In this document: piece by piece, positions 8,315 to 18,009 of the stretch
Position numbering within the stretch: position 1 is the stretch's first letter
Layout: the number at the start of each line of letters is the position of its first letter
Assembly: GCA_002812745.2 (NCBI GenBank)
Contig: NCSJ02000518.1
Coordinates: forward strand, 1-21,080
From: Scytalidium lignicola
Lineage: Eukaryota; Ascomycota; Leotiomycetes
Length of the DNA stretch: 21,080 nt
Direction of reading: 5' to 3'
Made by a program: the position numbers and the translations under genes
The notes under the pieces: generated by a model
The model's database searches: none
Told to the model about the DNA's origin: nothing
What the model saw: the letters and a program-made list of their open reading frames with translations, nothing else

Positions 8315-10089
8315 ATGGTGGAAATATCTAGGACATCCACTTCCTCAACTAGGCGTAGTGGCCATTCAGTATCGGACTTACCTCAATCGAACTCTGTCCA
8401 CTACAATTCTTCCCATTCAATTCGCCGTTCAAATTTGGCCAATACTCAAGAAATGCGCGTTATGGATCCTTATAGCGGTTTTCCAATATCTGACTACAAC
8501 AAGCTCGGTTCTATGTGGACGTGGGCATACTCCAAGCATATAAGCCCTTTTATGAAGAATAATGAGCCTATCAGAATACTTGAATGTTGGAAATATGAAG
8601 GTGAACAGGTACCAGCGGTGACGAAAAACATTGAGATTACTGAAGACGAAATTGGTGCCTGGTTGAGCCAAGATTATCCAGTGACAGAGAAAGGATTGCG
8701 ACCCTCGGCAGGTTATAAGATCCTTCAGATGGACTCAGGCAACGGGAGGATCAGTTTTTCTGTTCCTGTGAAAGGTGAGACGTACAAGGCAATTATTGAT
8801 GCCTTTAAATTACCGCCTATTGAGCTACACAATCGATCAGACAGACAAGGAGCAAGTGGTGTATTTGAAGGGGAAGATGGAAGTTATAGTAAGGTTGAGC
8901 GGAGTCTGAAAATATCATTACCACAGCTAATGTCTTAGAAAGTACTTATTCTTAGAAGGGCTGACGTATTTTCTCATTTATCCATAATTCTACGATACGA
9001 CCCTGAAACAAATGTTAGTTCGGGATATATGATCACAAATACAGAACCAGATTATCGGGTGGAAGCCTTCCTTGATGTGCTCCCTTCCCAGTTCCTTGCT
9101 TGCAGCCATCCTGTTTTGCTACCAGTATTATCAATCGAGGGAATTCTTGAAAGCACAATGAATGGTATCGACGTGATCTTCGGCCAATTGATTGAAATCG
9201 AGAGGAAGACTGGTTTCAGTTCCTACAAAAAAGAAGCATTGGACAACATAGATTATCAGATCTTGGTACGAAGACTAGGCGAACTCCATTCTTATCAAGG
9301 AGCAAATAAATCTGCCATTAATACACTTCTTGGAGCCTCTAAGATATTTCAGCGGAGGCTTGTTCATATGGACGAAAACCTGCTCAAAGCTGGAAGGAAG
9401 GCAGTAGAGAGGTACTCGACTAGTCTTCGTGATCGAATTGAATTTCTGTCAAGTTCTGTGGAGCAGGCACTCTTGTATGGCAATATAGATACGCGGCTGC
9501 TGGCTCAACAGCAAGTGGTACGCTTTCAATCTACCACTTTTCATCTGGATTTGGGATTTCTAATATATTATGATGTTAGGTATTTAACCTCATTGCTCAA
9601 TCGGATACTAAGATCAACATCGAACTTGCAAAAGACTCAAGAGAACTGGCAGCAGCAAGCAAACAAGATAGTTCCGCTATGAAGATCATTGCGGTCCTTA
9701 CAACGTTATTTCTTCCCGGTACTTTTGTGGCTGTATGTTAAACCAACCACCCCATTTTTATGTTCTAAAAACTAACTTCACAATCAAGACATTCTTCGCC
9801 ATGCCATTATTTAATTGGCAAGAGCAGTCGATNAAAAAAGATTTGGGGTCCATACTTATGGCTCTATTGGGCGGTAACTGGCCCCTTAACACTGGCTACT
9901 ATGGCTTTAGTCATTTCATGGGCTATATGGCACCGTTCACAATATCGTATTCAGGTTGAACAAGCAAGAAACCTGAGTACAGGACCGCCGGCAACATTGC
10001 TGCCGGAAAAGAAGTGGCCATATAAAGAGATATTAAGACAGCGATTCAGGAAAGCAAGGGACCCTCATGAAAATACAGAAGTGATATAA
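8315..10089 (+). CDS. CorA-like magnesium-transporter-fold membrane protein
   Basis: My model has four exons: 8315-8888, 8943-9517, 9580-9732 and 9789-10089, with introns of 54, 62 and 56 nt. It gives about 533 aa if the N at 9833 is an inserted artefact. Dropping it joins the NWQEQS frame to WGPYLWLYWAVTGP; keeping it breaks the frame. The C-terminus has two transmembrane helices, about residues 417-438 (KIIAVLTTLFLPGTFVATFF) and 456-481 (YLWLYWAVTGPLTLATM...). The preceding long helix contains NLIAQSDTKINIELAKDSRE and SKQDSSAMK, typical of fungal CorA-like proteins (PF01544-related). Classical CorA channels have Gly-Met-Asn after helix 1; here the aligned position reads Ala-Met-Pro (438-440), so Mg2+ transport is doubtful. 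The Ser/Arg-rich N-terminus and FEGEDGSY segment recur in fungal relatives of unknown function. The first intron is the least certain: its acceptor AG at 8941-8942 is chosen to keep the frame. Confidence 0.8.
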
Positions 10090-10217
10090 ATTAGCGCTTA
10101 ACTAATTTCATCTATTTTATCAAACTGTATAAAATACAAGGTCTATTAATATATTTTTACTTTCACTTATTGAAGAATCTTACCGCGACTATTTGAACTT
10201 TGAAATAATAATTGAGA

Positions 10218-10239
10218 CTTGATTCACCTCCGAATCAAG
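10218..10239. repeat. Short perfect inverted repeat
   Basis: CTTGATTC and GAATCAAG form a perfect 8-bp stem with a 6-nt loop (ACCTCC). It lies about 130 nt after the CorA-like stop codon, so it could be part of the 3' UTR or be a chance palindrome. Confidence 0.45.
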
Positions 10240-12781
10240 ACAAACCGAGGCGATGTGACATCAAAAATGGATTTTAGCTTCGCCAGACTCCCAATCCACT
10301 GATATGAGGATGCAATGCCTTTCTAAATGGAACACTATTGCAGGGCTTTGCTTCTTCGTGTAAAATATGATCTTCAGAACGAGTCTGGTCAGAGTCACTC
10401 ACAGTTTCTTAAGCAGAGAGGTAGGTATGAATTGAAGGTATTCGAGGCGGAGAGATCATCAATGTGAGAAATAATGCATATTTTTGAAATCCAGGGAGTG
10501 GAGATTGTTCATGGACGTATGAGAGTATGATTAGATGTTCTTTTGGCTAAGAAGAGCAACGATGGGTTGTGGATGTATGAAAATAAGAAAATAACGGATG
10601 ATCAAGTGTGTAAGACTGTTCTCTTTAGAAGAACTAACCTGGTTCGAGATACCCTGTAGAAAGATGCAAAATTCATTTCAATTTTCTATCAGACTTAGGT
10701 CTTGGAATGCTAATTTGTGGACTTCTCGATTGTGTCCAGTCTTGCGTTTGAGCTTCAGATCAAGAGCAAAGGTATAGGTAGCAGCACGCCACCTTTAATC
10801 AAATCTAAGTGGGCGGATTTGGGAATGGATATAGAGGTGTAGATGTAGAGTTTCTAGTATTTCATAGAGGAGATGAGGTTGAGGTTGACTGCGCGAGCTG
10901 CACTCGAGAGATGGCCTCAAGCCTGGCAGTTGGTACTTTCGTACCACAACTTTACCACTACCCACCTTCCTGACTACCAGCTTCTTTCTTAGCTATCAGC
11001 AAAACTTCTGCAAATCCACTAATTGTGATCTGAAGTTGCGATTATTAGGAATCTCAGACTTGAGTTCGGCTACCTTTTACCAGATTCAACTCCCCATCTC
11101 GCGACTAAGCCGTATTGCAACGTGATTCTACAAAAGGAATGGCTCAAGCCTTGTTTCTTGTAGTATGCCTCTTGGACCCCGAGATCGCAGGCGACTAACT
11201 GAGTATCACCAGCGCGTATCTATATCATTATTTGGGCATATTGGTTCTAACCATATTCCATATTATGTGAACGGGACCTTGCCAAGAGGTTTGGCGGCAG
11301 AACTGTGGAGTCAGTAGGGACGGTGTTTGTATACACGTTCTCGTATCGTGGGATTGTCAACAAGAACAGAAGATGGACAAACACAAATATGGAACCTCCC
11401 ATTTTTCTTCCTCCTGTTCTCCGCCGTTACTCATTGAATTCGGTGATGCTGTAGGACGTCGATAAGATAAGGCAGGTCTCTGGCTGTTCAAATGCATCCG
11501 AAATCTCCGTTGACAAGCCATCTTCAGCGAAAGCAGTAAGGCCTTATCGCGCGGCCAACCTCATCCCACTCTATCTCCAGCTTCTGGAGAGCCTCAGCCA
11601 ATTTCTCGTGTCAATTAGGAGTTGCTATTACCTTGTCGGCCCTTGGCAGAATTCCGGCAGATGCACCCCTCTGGGTGTCCCCGCCTGTCCTTGCCTGTCC
11701 CTGACTGTGTTCCTGGCGTCGCCCGCCCTACTACTGTAGTACTTCCGGCAGTTCCTGGTTTGTCTGACTGCACCTGCTTTCTGGCAACCCACTACTGGAA
11801 ATATTATGGGATGACTAAAATAAAATCAATAAAAAAGAGGAGAGATCCACAGGCCTGGTGGGAATTTTTTTTTTTGTTTTGTTTTGCATTGTGGGTTTCG
11901 ATACGAGCAATTATGCTTGGCTGACTTGTCACAACGAAGAACAACCTTTCAGCCATGCGACTACTTGCTATCGTGGTGATACTACCTAGGTTTGTTAACA
12001 GCACAAAATGCCACACGAGTACGGAATACTGTATAGCAGTGCGTTGGTTGCTTAGACTGTACAGTACAGTATGGTATTAAGGTTACCGGTGTGCGACTAC
12101 GGTCGGCAGTCTAACGCTTGCTTGCCTAAGAACCTAAAGCTCAGGCCGGCGCACAGCAACCGCAACTGCCTATTCAGGGGAACTTAGCAGTCCTTTGAGG
12201 GGCACTATTCCCAAAAGAGGGCACAGAGATAGGGCTACTGATGGACNTTTTTATATAGCTTCTCATGGCATTCTCTAGTCCCAGATAGCTCAGATACTGT
12301 AGCTGCAGCCACTTACCAGGGGGTGACAATCTGGGCGACCGACCGGCTTTACGAGGTCATTACGGCGGGTAAAGACCGACGCTATTCATCTTAACGTACG
12401 GCAATTCCAGGCTCTCTACCTCCCTGGCTCGGGATAACGATGCATGAAAATGTGATAACCCCCCTGAAGAGCAGCTTCACCCCTCCGACCGATCACCAAC
12501 CTCACCCACCCTGCCAAACCACGTTTTCCCTCCACAATATCTCCACCATTACGGTACAGTAAAATGTACCAACGCCTACCAAGGCGCGAGCTATGCCTTG
12601 AGAAGCATGGTTCCTGGAGCTATTAGCTGCAGGTTCTGCCCGCCACAAAAGTTCCTTATCAGAGAGCTTTTATCTGTGGAACCTTTTTTTTTGTTGTTGT
12701 GGGCATGGCAGCTCTTTATGTCACGTAACTATTCCGGGTGAAGCTTCGGAATCAATGTTTGTGGCTCTTCGTGGACTGGTG

Positions 12782-12789
12782 TATAAATA
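12782..12789 (+). promoter_or_regulatory. TATA box of the amidase gene
   Basis: TATAAATA lies 106 nt upstream of the ATG at 12888, the clearest promoter signal in the window. The spacing fits a short 5' leader. Confidence 0.55.
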
Positions 12790-12887
12790 AGAAGAGGTAT
12801 TTCCTTCATTGTTTCTTTTTTGCAACTGCAAGCTTGTCAAGAGACAGACAGTCAATCAACACCGTCTCTGCCCCCCAATCCATCGCA

Positions 12888-14924
12888 ATGTTTTCATTCC
12901 TGGGTCCTGCCACCGCGGCGGCCCTAGCTCTGGTGATGCCAGTCCTTGGTATCACCATGACACAGACTCCCGCAGGCGATACTTTGGTGGTCAACGGCAT
13001 CAGTTACTATGCTACTCCCAAGGCCGTCACCACCATTGACCTTTCCAGCGTGACAAATCCTTTCCCGACCGACGTCTCCTTGGTGCCATTGACTGTGATG
13101 GCGGACTCCTCGAGCTCCTTCGATGTCACAGCCTTCCGCGCTATCGTCGCTAATTACTCGGCCTCGGACGATGTCTTCAACCCAGGATTCCTCGAGACCG
13201 TGTACCTGACCCACGTTGGTTCCAGNCCTGCCAATGTCAAATACCCTCTAGGAGCCGCACTCACTCAGTACAACACCAAGCTCTTCATGCCATCCCGAGC
13301 CTACACCTCATCCGTCGAGAGCCAAGGATACAAGTTTGTTGGATGGAGGACTGCAATTCCACCAGGACCCTACTTCTTGTCACCTATCAGTGGCGAGGTC
13401 TTCCAAGCGTACCGACTCTACTCAGATGTTCAGGGTGCTTTCACTTCAGGCATAATTGCCAACGGAGATGGTACGTACTCTACTCTCAGCGCCGCCATTT
13501 CTGGTGCCCAGAGTCAAGCCATTGGTGTGCCATCCAGGCTCTCTTATACCAAGACCGCTTCCCAACCTCTTGCTGGTGTACGATTGGGTGTGAAGGATAT
13601 CTACGATATTGCGGGTATCAAAAGCAGCTTGGGTAACCGAGCCTACTTTGATCTCTATCCACCTCGCACTGCCACTGCCGTCTCAGTCCAGAGATTAATC
13701 GATGCCGGCGCAGTCATCATTGGTAAGATGAAGACTTCCCAGTTCGCCAACGGAGAGACGGCCACGGCTGATTGGGTTGACTATCATTCTCCATTCAATG
13801 CTCGTGGTGATGGATACCAAGATCCCTCCTCTTCGTCTTCCGGACCAGGTGCAGCAATGGGTTCTTACGACTGGATAGACATTGCGCTTGGCTCTGACAC
13901 TGGTGGCAGTATCCGTAACCCATCTCAGGTTAATGGATGTTTCGGCAACCGACCTTCCCATGGTCTGGTTGCTCTCGACGGTGTCATGCCTCTCTCTCCC
14001 GATCTCGACACCGCCGGTTTCCTTTGCCGTGACCCCGTCCTCTGGCATGCTGCTGCCAAGGTCTTGTATGAAACCAACATCACAAGCAGCAACTATAAGT
14101 CTTTCCCCAAGACCATTCTCACTTCCGGCTTCCCTACCAGCGCAAACAGTGAAGCCCAAAGCGTCATCTTAGATTTCCTGGCCAAGCTAGAAGACTTTCT
14201 TAGTGCCAACACTACCGCTGTAACGCTCGATCCCATCTGGTCAGCAAATCCACCAGCAGAGGCTAATGGTCAAAGCATCGGGTCATACCTCAATCTCGTC
14301 TATCCAACTCTTATCTCCCAACAGCAGTATGAACTGGTTACACTTCCTTTCTATGCCGACTACGCTGCTGCGCATGGTGGCGCGAGACCGTTTATCGATC
14401 CGTCTCCACTGATTCGATGGGGTTATGGTCAGACCAGCTTGCCTGCAAATGCAACGACAACTGCGCTTGCTGAAAAGGAGGTCTTTACTAACTGGTTTGC
14501 TGAGAACGTTGTCATCCCTGATCCAGAGACCTGCAGTAACAGCTTCTTCCTCTATATCGGTACATCTGGCACTCCTAACTACCGAAACACCTACCGGAGT
14601 GCACCAGGTGTACCTAGCGGTTTTGCTACCTCTCGTATTTCTAACTTTGCTGGTATCCCTGATATGGTTGTTCCTAGTAAGTCTCATTTGCTATTCTCCA
14701 GTATTTCAGGACACGAAAACCGGGATAATCAGAAAGAAGCTAACACATCAACAGTCGGCCAAGCACCATATAACTCCACCATCAGTCTCCAGACAGAGTA
14801 TCTGCCCGTCGCCATTGATTTCATGGTCGCCAAGGGCTGTGATGGTATGGTCTTTGATCTTATCGAGAAGCTAGTTGAGGCTGGAATCGTCAAGATTCCA
14901 GGTGTTGGAAGCGTCATGTACTAG
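12888..14924 (+). CDS. Secreted amidase-signature family hydrolase
   Basis: Two exons, 12888-14676 and 14755-14924, give 652 aa. The 78-nt intron has GTAAGT donor, GCTAACAC branch region and CAG acceptor. It is stop-free and a multiple of three, but splicing gives the better family match (MVVPIGQAPYNS). The start ATG opens a signal peptide (hydrophobic [12 protein letters not shown], cleavage near residue 21). An N-terminal domain (about 22-200) like that of fungal secreted amidases precedes the amidase-signature domain. The catalytic triad is visible: Lys236 in [10 protein letters not shown], a cis-Ser in the run Ser314-318 (Ser317 by spacing) and nucleophile Ser341 in [11 protein letters not shown]. 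Amidase-signature enzymes hydrolyse amides with a Ser-cisSer-Lys triad; the substrate here is unknown. The usual GGSSGG around the cis-Ser is SSSSSGPG. Codon 113 contains an N (13226), but the frame is kept on both sides, so it counts as one real base. Confidence 0.92.
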   Translation: MFSFLGPATAAALALVMPVLGITMTQTPAGDTLVVNGISYYATPKAVTTIDLSSVTNPFPTDVSLVPLTVMADSSSSFDVTAFRAIVANYSASDDVFNPGFLETVYLTHVGSXPANVKYPLGAALTQYNTKLFMPSRAYTSSVESQGYKFVGWRTAIPPGPYFLSPISGEVFQAYRLYSDVQGAFTSGIIANGDGTYSTLSAAISGAQSQAIGVPSRLSYTKTASQPLAGVRLGVKDIYDIAGIKSSLGNRAYFDLYPPRTATAVSVQRLIDAGAVIIGKMKTSQFANGETATADWVDYHSPFNARGDGYQDPSSSSSGPGAAMGSYDWIDIALGSDTGGSIRNPSQVNGCFGNRPSHGLVALDGVMPLSPDLDTAGFLCRDPVLWHAAAKVLYETNITSSNYKSFPKTILTSGFPTSANSEAQSVILDFLAKLEDFLSANTTAVTLDPIWSANPPAEANGQSIGSYLNLVYPTLISQQQYELVTLPFYADYAAAHGGARPFIDPSPLIRWGYGQTSLPANATTTALAEKEVFTNWFAENVVIPDPETCSNSFFLYIGTSGTPNYRNTYRSAPGVPSGFATSRISNFAGIPDMVVPSKSHLLFSSISGHENRDNQKEANTSTVGQAPYNSTISLQTEYLPVAIDFMVAKGCDGMVFDLIEKLVEAGIVKIPGVGSVMY

Positions 14925-14947
14925 GTGTTGGAAGCGTCATGTACTAG
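14902..14947 (+). repeat. 23-bp tandem duplication spanning the amidase stop codon
   Basis: Two identical, directly adjacent 23-nt units (14902-14924 and 14925-14947) begin GTGTTGGAAG and end with ATGTACTAG. The first unit encodes the last residues, VGSVMY, and the stop. The second repeats the same coding end in another frame, now downstream of the stop. Confidence 0.95.
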
Positions 14948-15497
14948 GTGGGAAATGGAGTAATGATAGGATGAGGGCATGGAGTATATGAATGGGTTGA
15001 CAACTGATTTGCATGTATATACGCCCTTTTAGACGTTGCTTAAAAATATGAAACGTTATATATTTTACTACGTACCTTGCCGAAAGTATTGGTCGGTTTC
15101 CCTGTTTCCCGAATCCTGTATATTTTGCAATTTGAATAAGGCCGGTTGTGTTGATAGATTTTTCAGTCGCTCATGCAAAGAAAATAAGTGAGATCCAAGT
15201 AAGAATCTGCACGGCGATATTTTATTTTGATGGAACTAGATGCAGTAATGCAAGAATAATCAGCTCATACCGATTTTGAGAACGTAATATAGATATGAGG
15301 AAAAAGGTATTCCATATTCGTCCCTAATAAAATAGAGCAGATAAAGCCAGCTTGTTACAGTAAAATACAATTCCAATATTCAACCAAACCAAACTAAATT
15401 CGAACCCAGGCATATCCTATTTTCAAATCCATTCACTTTCTGATACATTTTATTTCATATCTCCCTCATGCACGCCATAGCTTCTGACAAAATCAGT
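14948..15497. other. Convergent 3' spacer between the amidase and reductase genes
   Basis: About 550 nt of A+T-rich DNA shared by the 3' ends of two converging genes. It contains TATA-type and AATAAA-like words (for example around 15328-15333) that could serve polyadenylation on either strand. No gene is seen. Confidence 0.55.
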
Positions 15498-16746
15498 CTA
15501 CTTCATCTCCGCCGCCTCAATCTGAAGCAACTGTCTCGCCAGCTCCACAAAAGTTTCCTCTTTACTCCTAAACTTCAATCCAAGTTCTTTCTCCGCCTTG
15601 GCACTACTAGTAGTATATGCTGTTTCCGGTAAGGGATTACCACCTGGCGTACCAATTGGAGTGCGGGATTCCAGTGAGGGGATATTGGCGCGAAGCATGT
15701 CTGAGATTTCCTGGGAGCGGATTTGGCCGGTGGAGATTACGAAGCGTTGGTTGGATGCTTGGGGTGTGGTCATTGCTAGGATGTGGGCTGTTGCTAGGTC
15801 CTGTTTTATACAAAATTGATTAGCGTCTTGCTCTTTTGCGTTTGTTTTCGGCGAAGTGAGAAATTAGGGAGAGAGGATAGAGAGATCGGGCTTACTCTCA
15901 CGTCGGTGTAGACGTGCAGTCCATTTGGCGGCAACGGGGAGTCCCGGGTTGTGTTTATGAAGAGGTTGTAGATTCGTGCGGTGGACTCGTTGAGATCCTT
16001 AATGCTGGGGACGGTATGTCTTAGAGGACCGTAAACCATTGGAGGGTTGAGAACGACGAGATCAAAATTAGGGTGCTCATTTTCTAGGAAGTCCCAGGCT
16101 AGAAGGTATGAGTATCAATCTTTACTAGTCCTTCTATCTCTATTTCTTGTTTTTCCATTCTTTTTTCTTTAATTTTCTCTAGATTTGAAAGAAAGAAAAG
16201 GCACTCACCAGCTTTCTCTGCAAACTTCTTACTAGCCTGATATGCATTGTTTATCGTCCCACTCACTGCGCCCTCCCAGGTCGTCGGATTCCAATCGATC
16301 TCAGTGTACACCTTCTGTGGGCTAGCAAAGGGATCTCCAGCAAAGTTTACAACGGCAGCACAGCTACCCGTAATTATTACTCTCTTCACCTCGGGCGCAA
16401 ACTCCTTAACAGCTTTCAACACTTCCAGAGTACCATGAATGGCCGGTTTCATGAATTCGCTGTTATCCTTGATGGCACGGTAGAGAAATGGTGAAGCTGT
16501 ATGAATAACAGTGTCGAATGGAGGATTGGACTTGACTGCCTCGTTGAAGGCTCCAGGTGCGCTGATATCCGGTACAATAGCGGTCTCGAGCTTGTTACCG
16601 TGGTTTGGGAAGTCGGCGAGTACCTGGCTGGCCTTGGATGAGGAGCGTACTACGCTGCGGACCGAGTGGCCAGCTTTCAGTAGCTGGTCGAGAATATGAG
16701 AGCCCACGAAGCCATTTGCACCAGTGAGGAGTACGCGGTGAGACAT
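15498..16746 (-). CDS. NAD(P)-dependent extended SDR reductase, GRE2/dihydroflavonol-reductase-like
   Basis: Three exons, 16746-16209, 16098-15896 and 15800-15498, give 347 aa; introns are 110 and 95 nt. Donors are GTGAGT and GTAAGC; acceptors are TAG and CAG; the second intron has a GCTAATC branch site. The start MSHRVLLTGANGFVGSHI carries the TGxxGxxG nucleotide-binding motif. Catalytic residues of the extended short-chain dehydrogenase family are visible as Ser128 in ITGSCAAV, and Tyr169 with Lys173 in YQASKK. Further family segments are HTASPF (82-87), NPPMVYGP just after the first intron, and DVRDLATAHILAM across the second. Relatives such as yeast Gre2 reduce methylglyoxal and other carbonyls with NADPH; the substrate here is not predictable. 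A cytosolic enzyme is likely as no targeting signal is seen. Confidence 0.93.
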
Positions 16747-18009
16747 GCTGAATGATATTAAATTCCCCTTTTGCGTTGATATGTGAATGGACGAGGTCGT
16801 ATGATCTGATGTTGCCCAGAAAATGACCCCTCCCTGTAGACAGACAGATATGGACAGAGGAAATAAGTTTTAGAAGGTGCTGAAGAATTGTTTGGGCTAG
16901 TTAAGTTTCAGTCAAGTCAAATCGAAGCTTTTGGAGTATTTGTTGAGTACCTAAGTTCAAAACTGCAGTATTAAGAGATATTCATTGCATGAATATATAC
17001 CTGCCCTCAGCCAAGACTCACCCCAGCAGCGATTTATGTCCGACCCGTTCAGTCCTTAACACCTAACTTCGTAAGCGCCATACTTACAACCCACCAGGGC
17101 CTTAGGCGATAGCACCTTTACGCCGAACAAAAACTTCCATGACCGAACTCTAGTTCTGCTCTCGGCATTCCGGGATCTAATTTGTAGCATGCATAATGCG
17201 TTTGGATCCTATGACGTCGTTTCAATCCCTGTGGCAGATATGATGTCCGATACTTGTATCGAAGACCGACTACTCGTGTTATCAACTCGTTGTTATCCCG
17301 CCACCAGAGTTGATTTGCTGACATGTTGACTTCACCTGACAATGACTAACCAATTAGACGGACAAGAGCTGGCAATTTCTCGGTCTTTTGCCTTTGNTTT
17401 TTTTTTCTTTCGCTCTTTCTCTCCGACATTACTCGCACTACGAACTAATGCTTGGTCTTGCATCTGAGACAGCCACAAATGCGGGTCTGCTTAGAGAGAG
17501 AGGCACTCTACACCGTTTCCATGCAATGTTCTGTTGTGGCGTTTGAGCATTGCTTCATTAGGCAAGTCTCAGATCCAATCACGGTGCGAATTCTTCTCTC
17601 GGGAGGCATAATCAGCAGAGCTGCATTGGAGAGCAATAGTATATTGATGATGTCATTAAGTGCTATATGAGGTAGTGTTTTCCGTAGAGCAACATATTAT
17701 CAGAAGGCCTAGGCTCTTGGGTCGAGTGTGCGGGAAAGATGCTGAATTCCCCGCTGCAAAATTCATGGATGAATTGGAATCAATCTTTCTTATGAAATGG
17801 AAGGCTTAACCTGAAGTACAGGAAATTTTCGGGTCGTCTCATCCTATCTGTGGTCTTTCCTTAGTACGGCCATTCACACTACACACCATAAAGAGAAAAG
17901 TAGGCGCGAAAGGCACAACTTGGAAAGGGGGAATATAGAAAGGGCCACACAGTCAAACTTTAGAAACTAGAATTGATCATTGAATAAGTTTACGTCAAAA
18001 TCGTTAAGA
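16747..18009. other. Divergent promoter region between the two oxidoreductase genes
   Basis: About 1.26 kb between the reductase (leftward) and quinone oxidoreductase (rightward) starts. Possible sites include a stress-type AGGGG on the minus strand near 16787-16791, a CRE-like TGACGTC at about 17211-17217, and a polypyrimidine run at 17380-17425 containing an N at 17397. Frames in the interval (for example 17118-17342 and 17452-17670) have no recognisable domain and are not called. Confidence 0.5.

Larger units (their letters stand above)
10090..12887. other. Long gene-free spacer upstream of the amidase gene
   Basis: About 2.8 kb in which I find no domain-bearing frame and no tRNA with both A and B boxes. 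Visible items are a perfect 8-bp hairpin at 10218-10239, CCTGTCC repeats around 11680-11705, the palindrome ACTGTACAGT at 12056-12065 with further TACAGTA words nearby, and a TATA box shortly before the amidase start. Long T/A runs occur near 11866-11885 and 12686-12695. It may hold an unannotated non-coding transcript or an eroded element; I cannot show either. Confidence 0.5.

Noticed and set aside
10630..10660. GGTTCGAGATACC resembling a tRNA B box / T-loop
   Set aside because: The match to GGTTCGANTCC is incomplete, no A box or acceptor stem is found at the right distance, and no cloverleaf can be drawn.
11622..11924. 100-residue open frame in the large spacer
   Set aside because: It begins at a TTG, not an ATG, includes low-complexity sequence and a T-run, and shows no domain; it looks like chance.
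12041..12118. Possible inverted repeat (GCGTT..TAGACT against AGTCTAACGC)
   Set aside because: One arm is interrupted by several bases, there are no target-site duplications, and such matches arise by chance in this length.
12738..12887. Longer amidase start upstream of the signal peptide
   Set aside because: It would use a GTG and run across the TATA box; the ATG at 12888 gives a clean signal peptide.
13226..13226. N at 13226 as another spurious inserted base
   Set aside because: Coding similarity and frame are continuous on both sides when it is counted, so it stands for one real nucleotide (Ser or Arg codon AGN).
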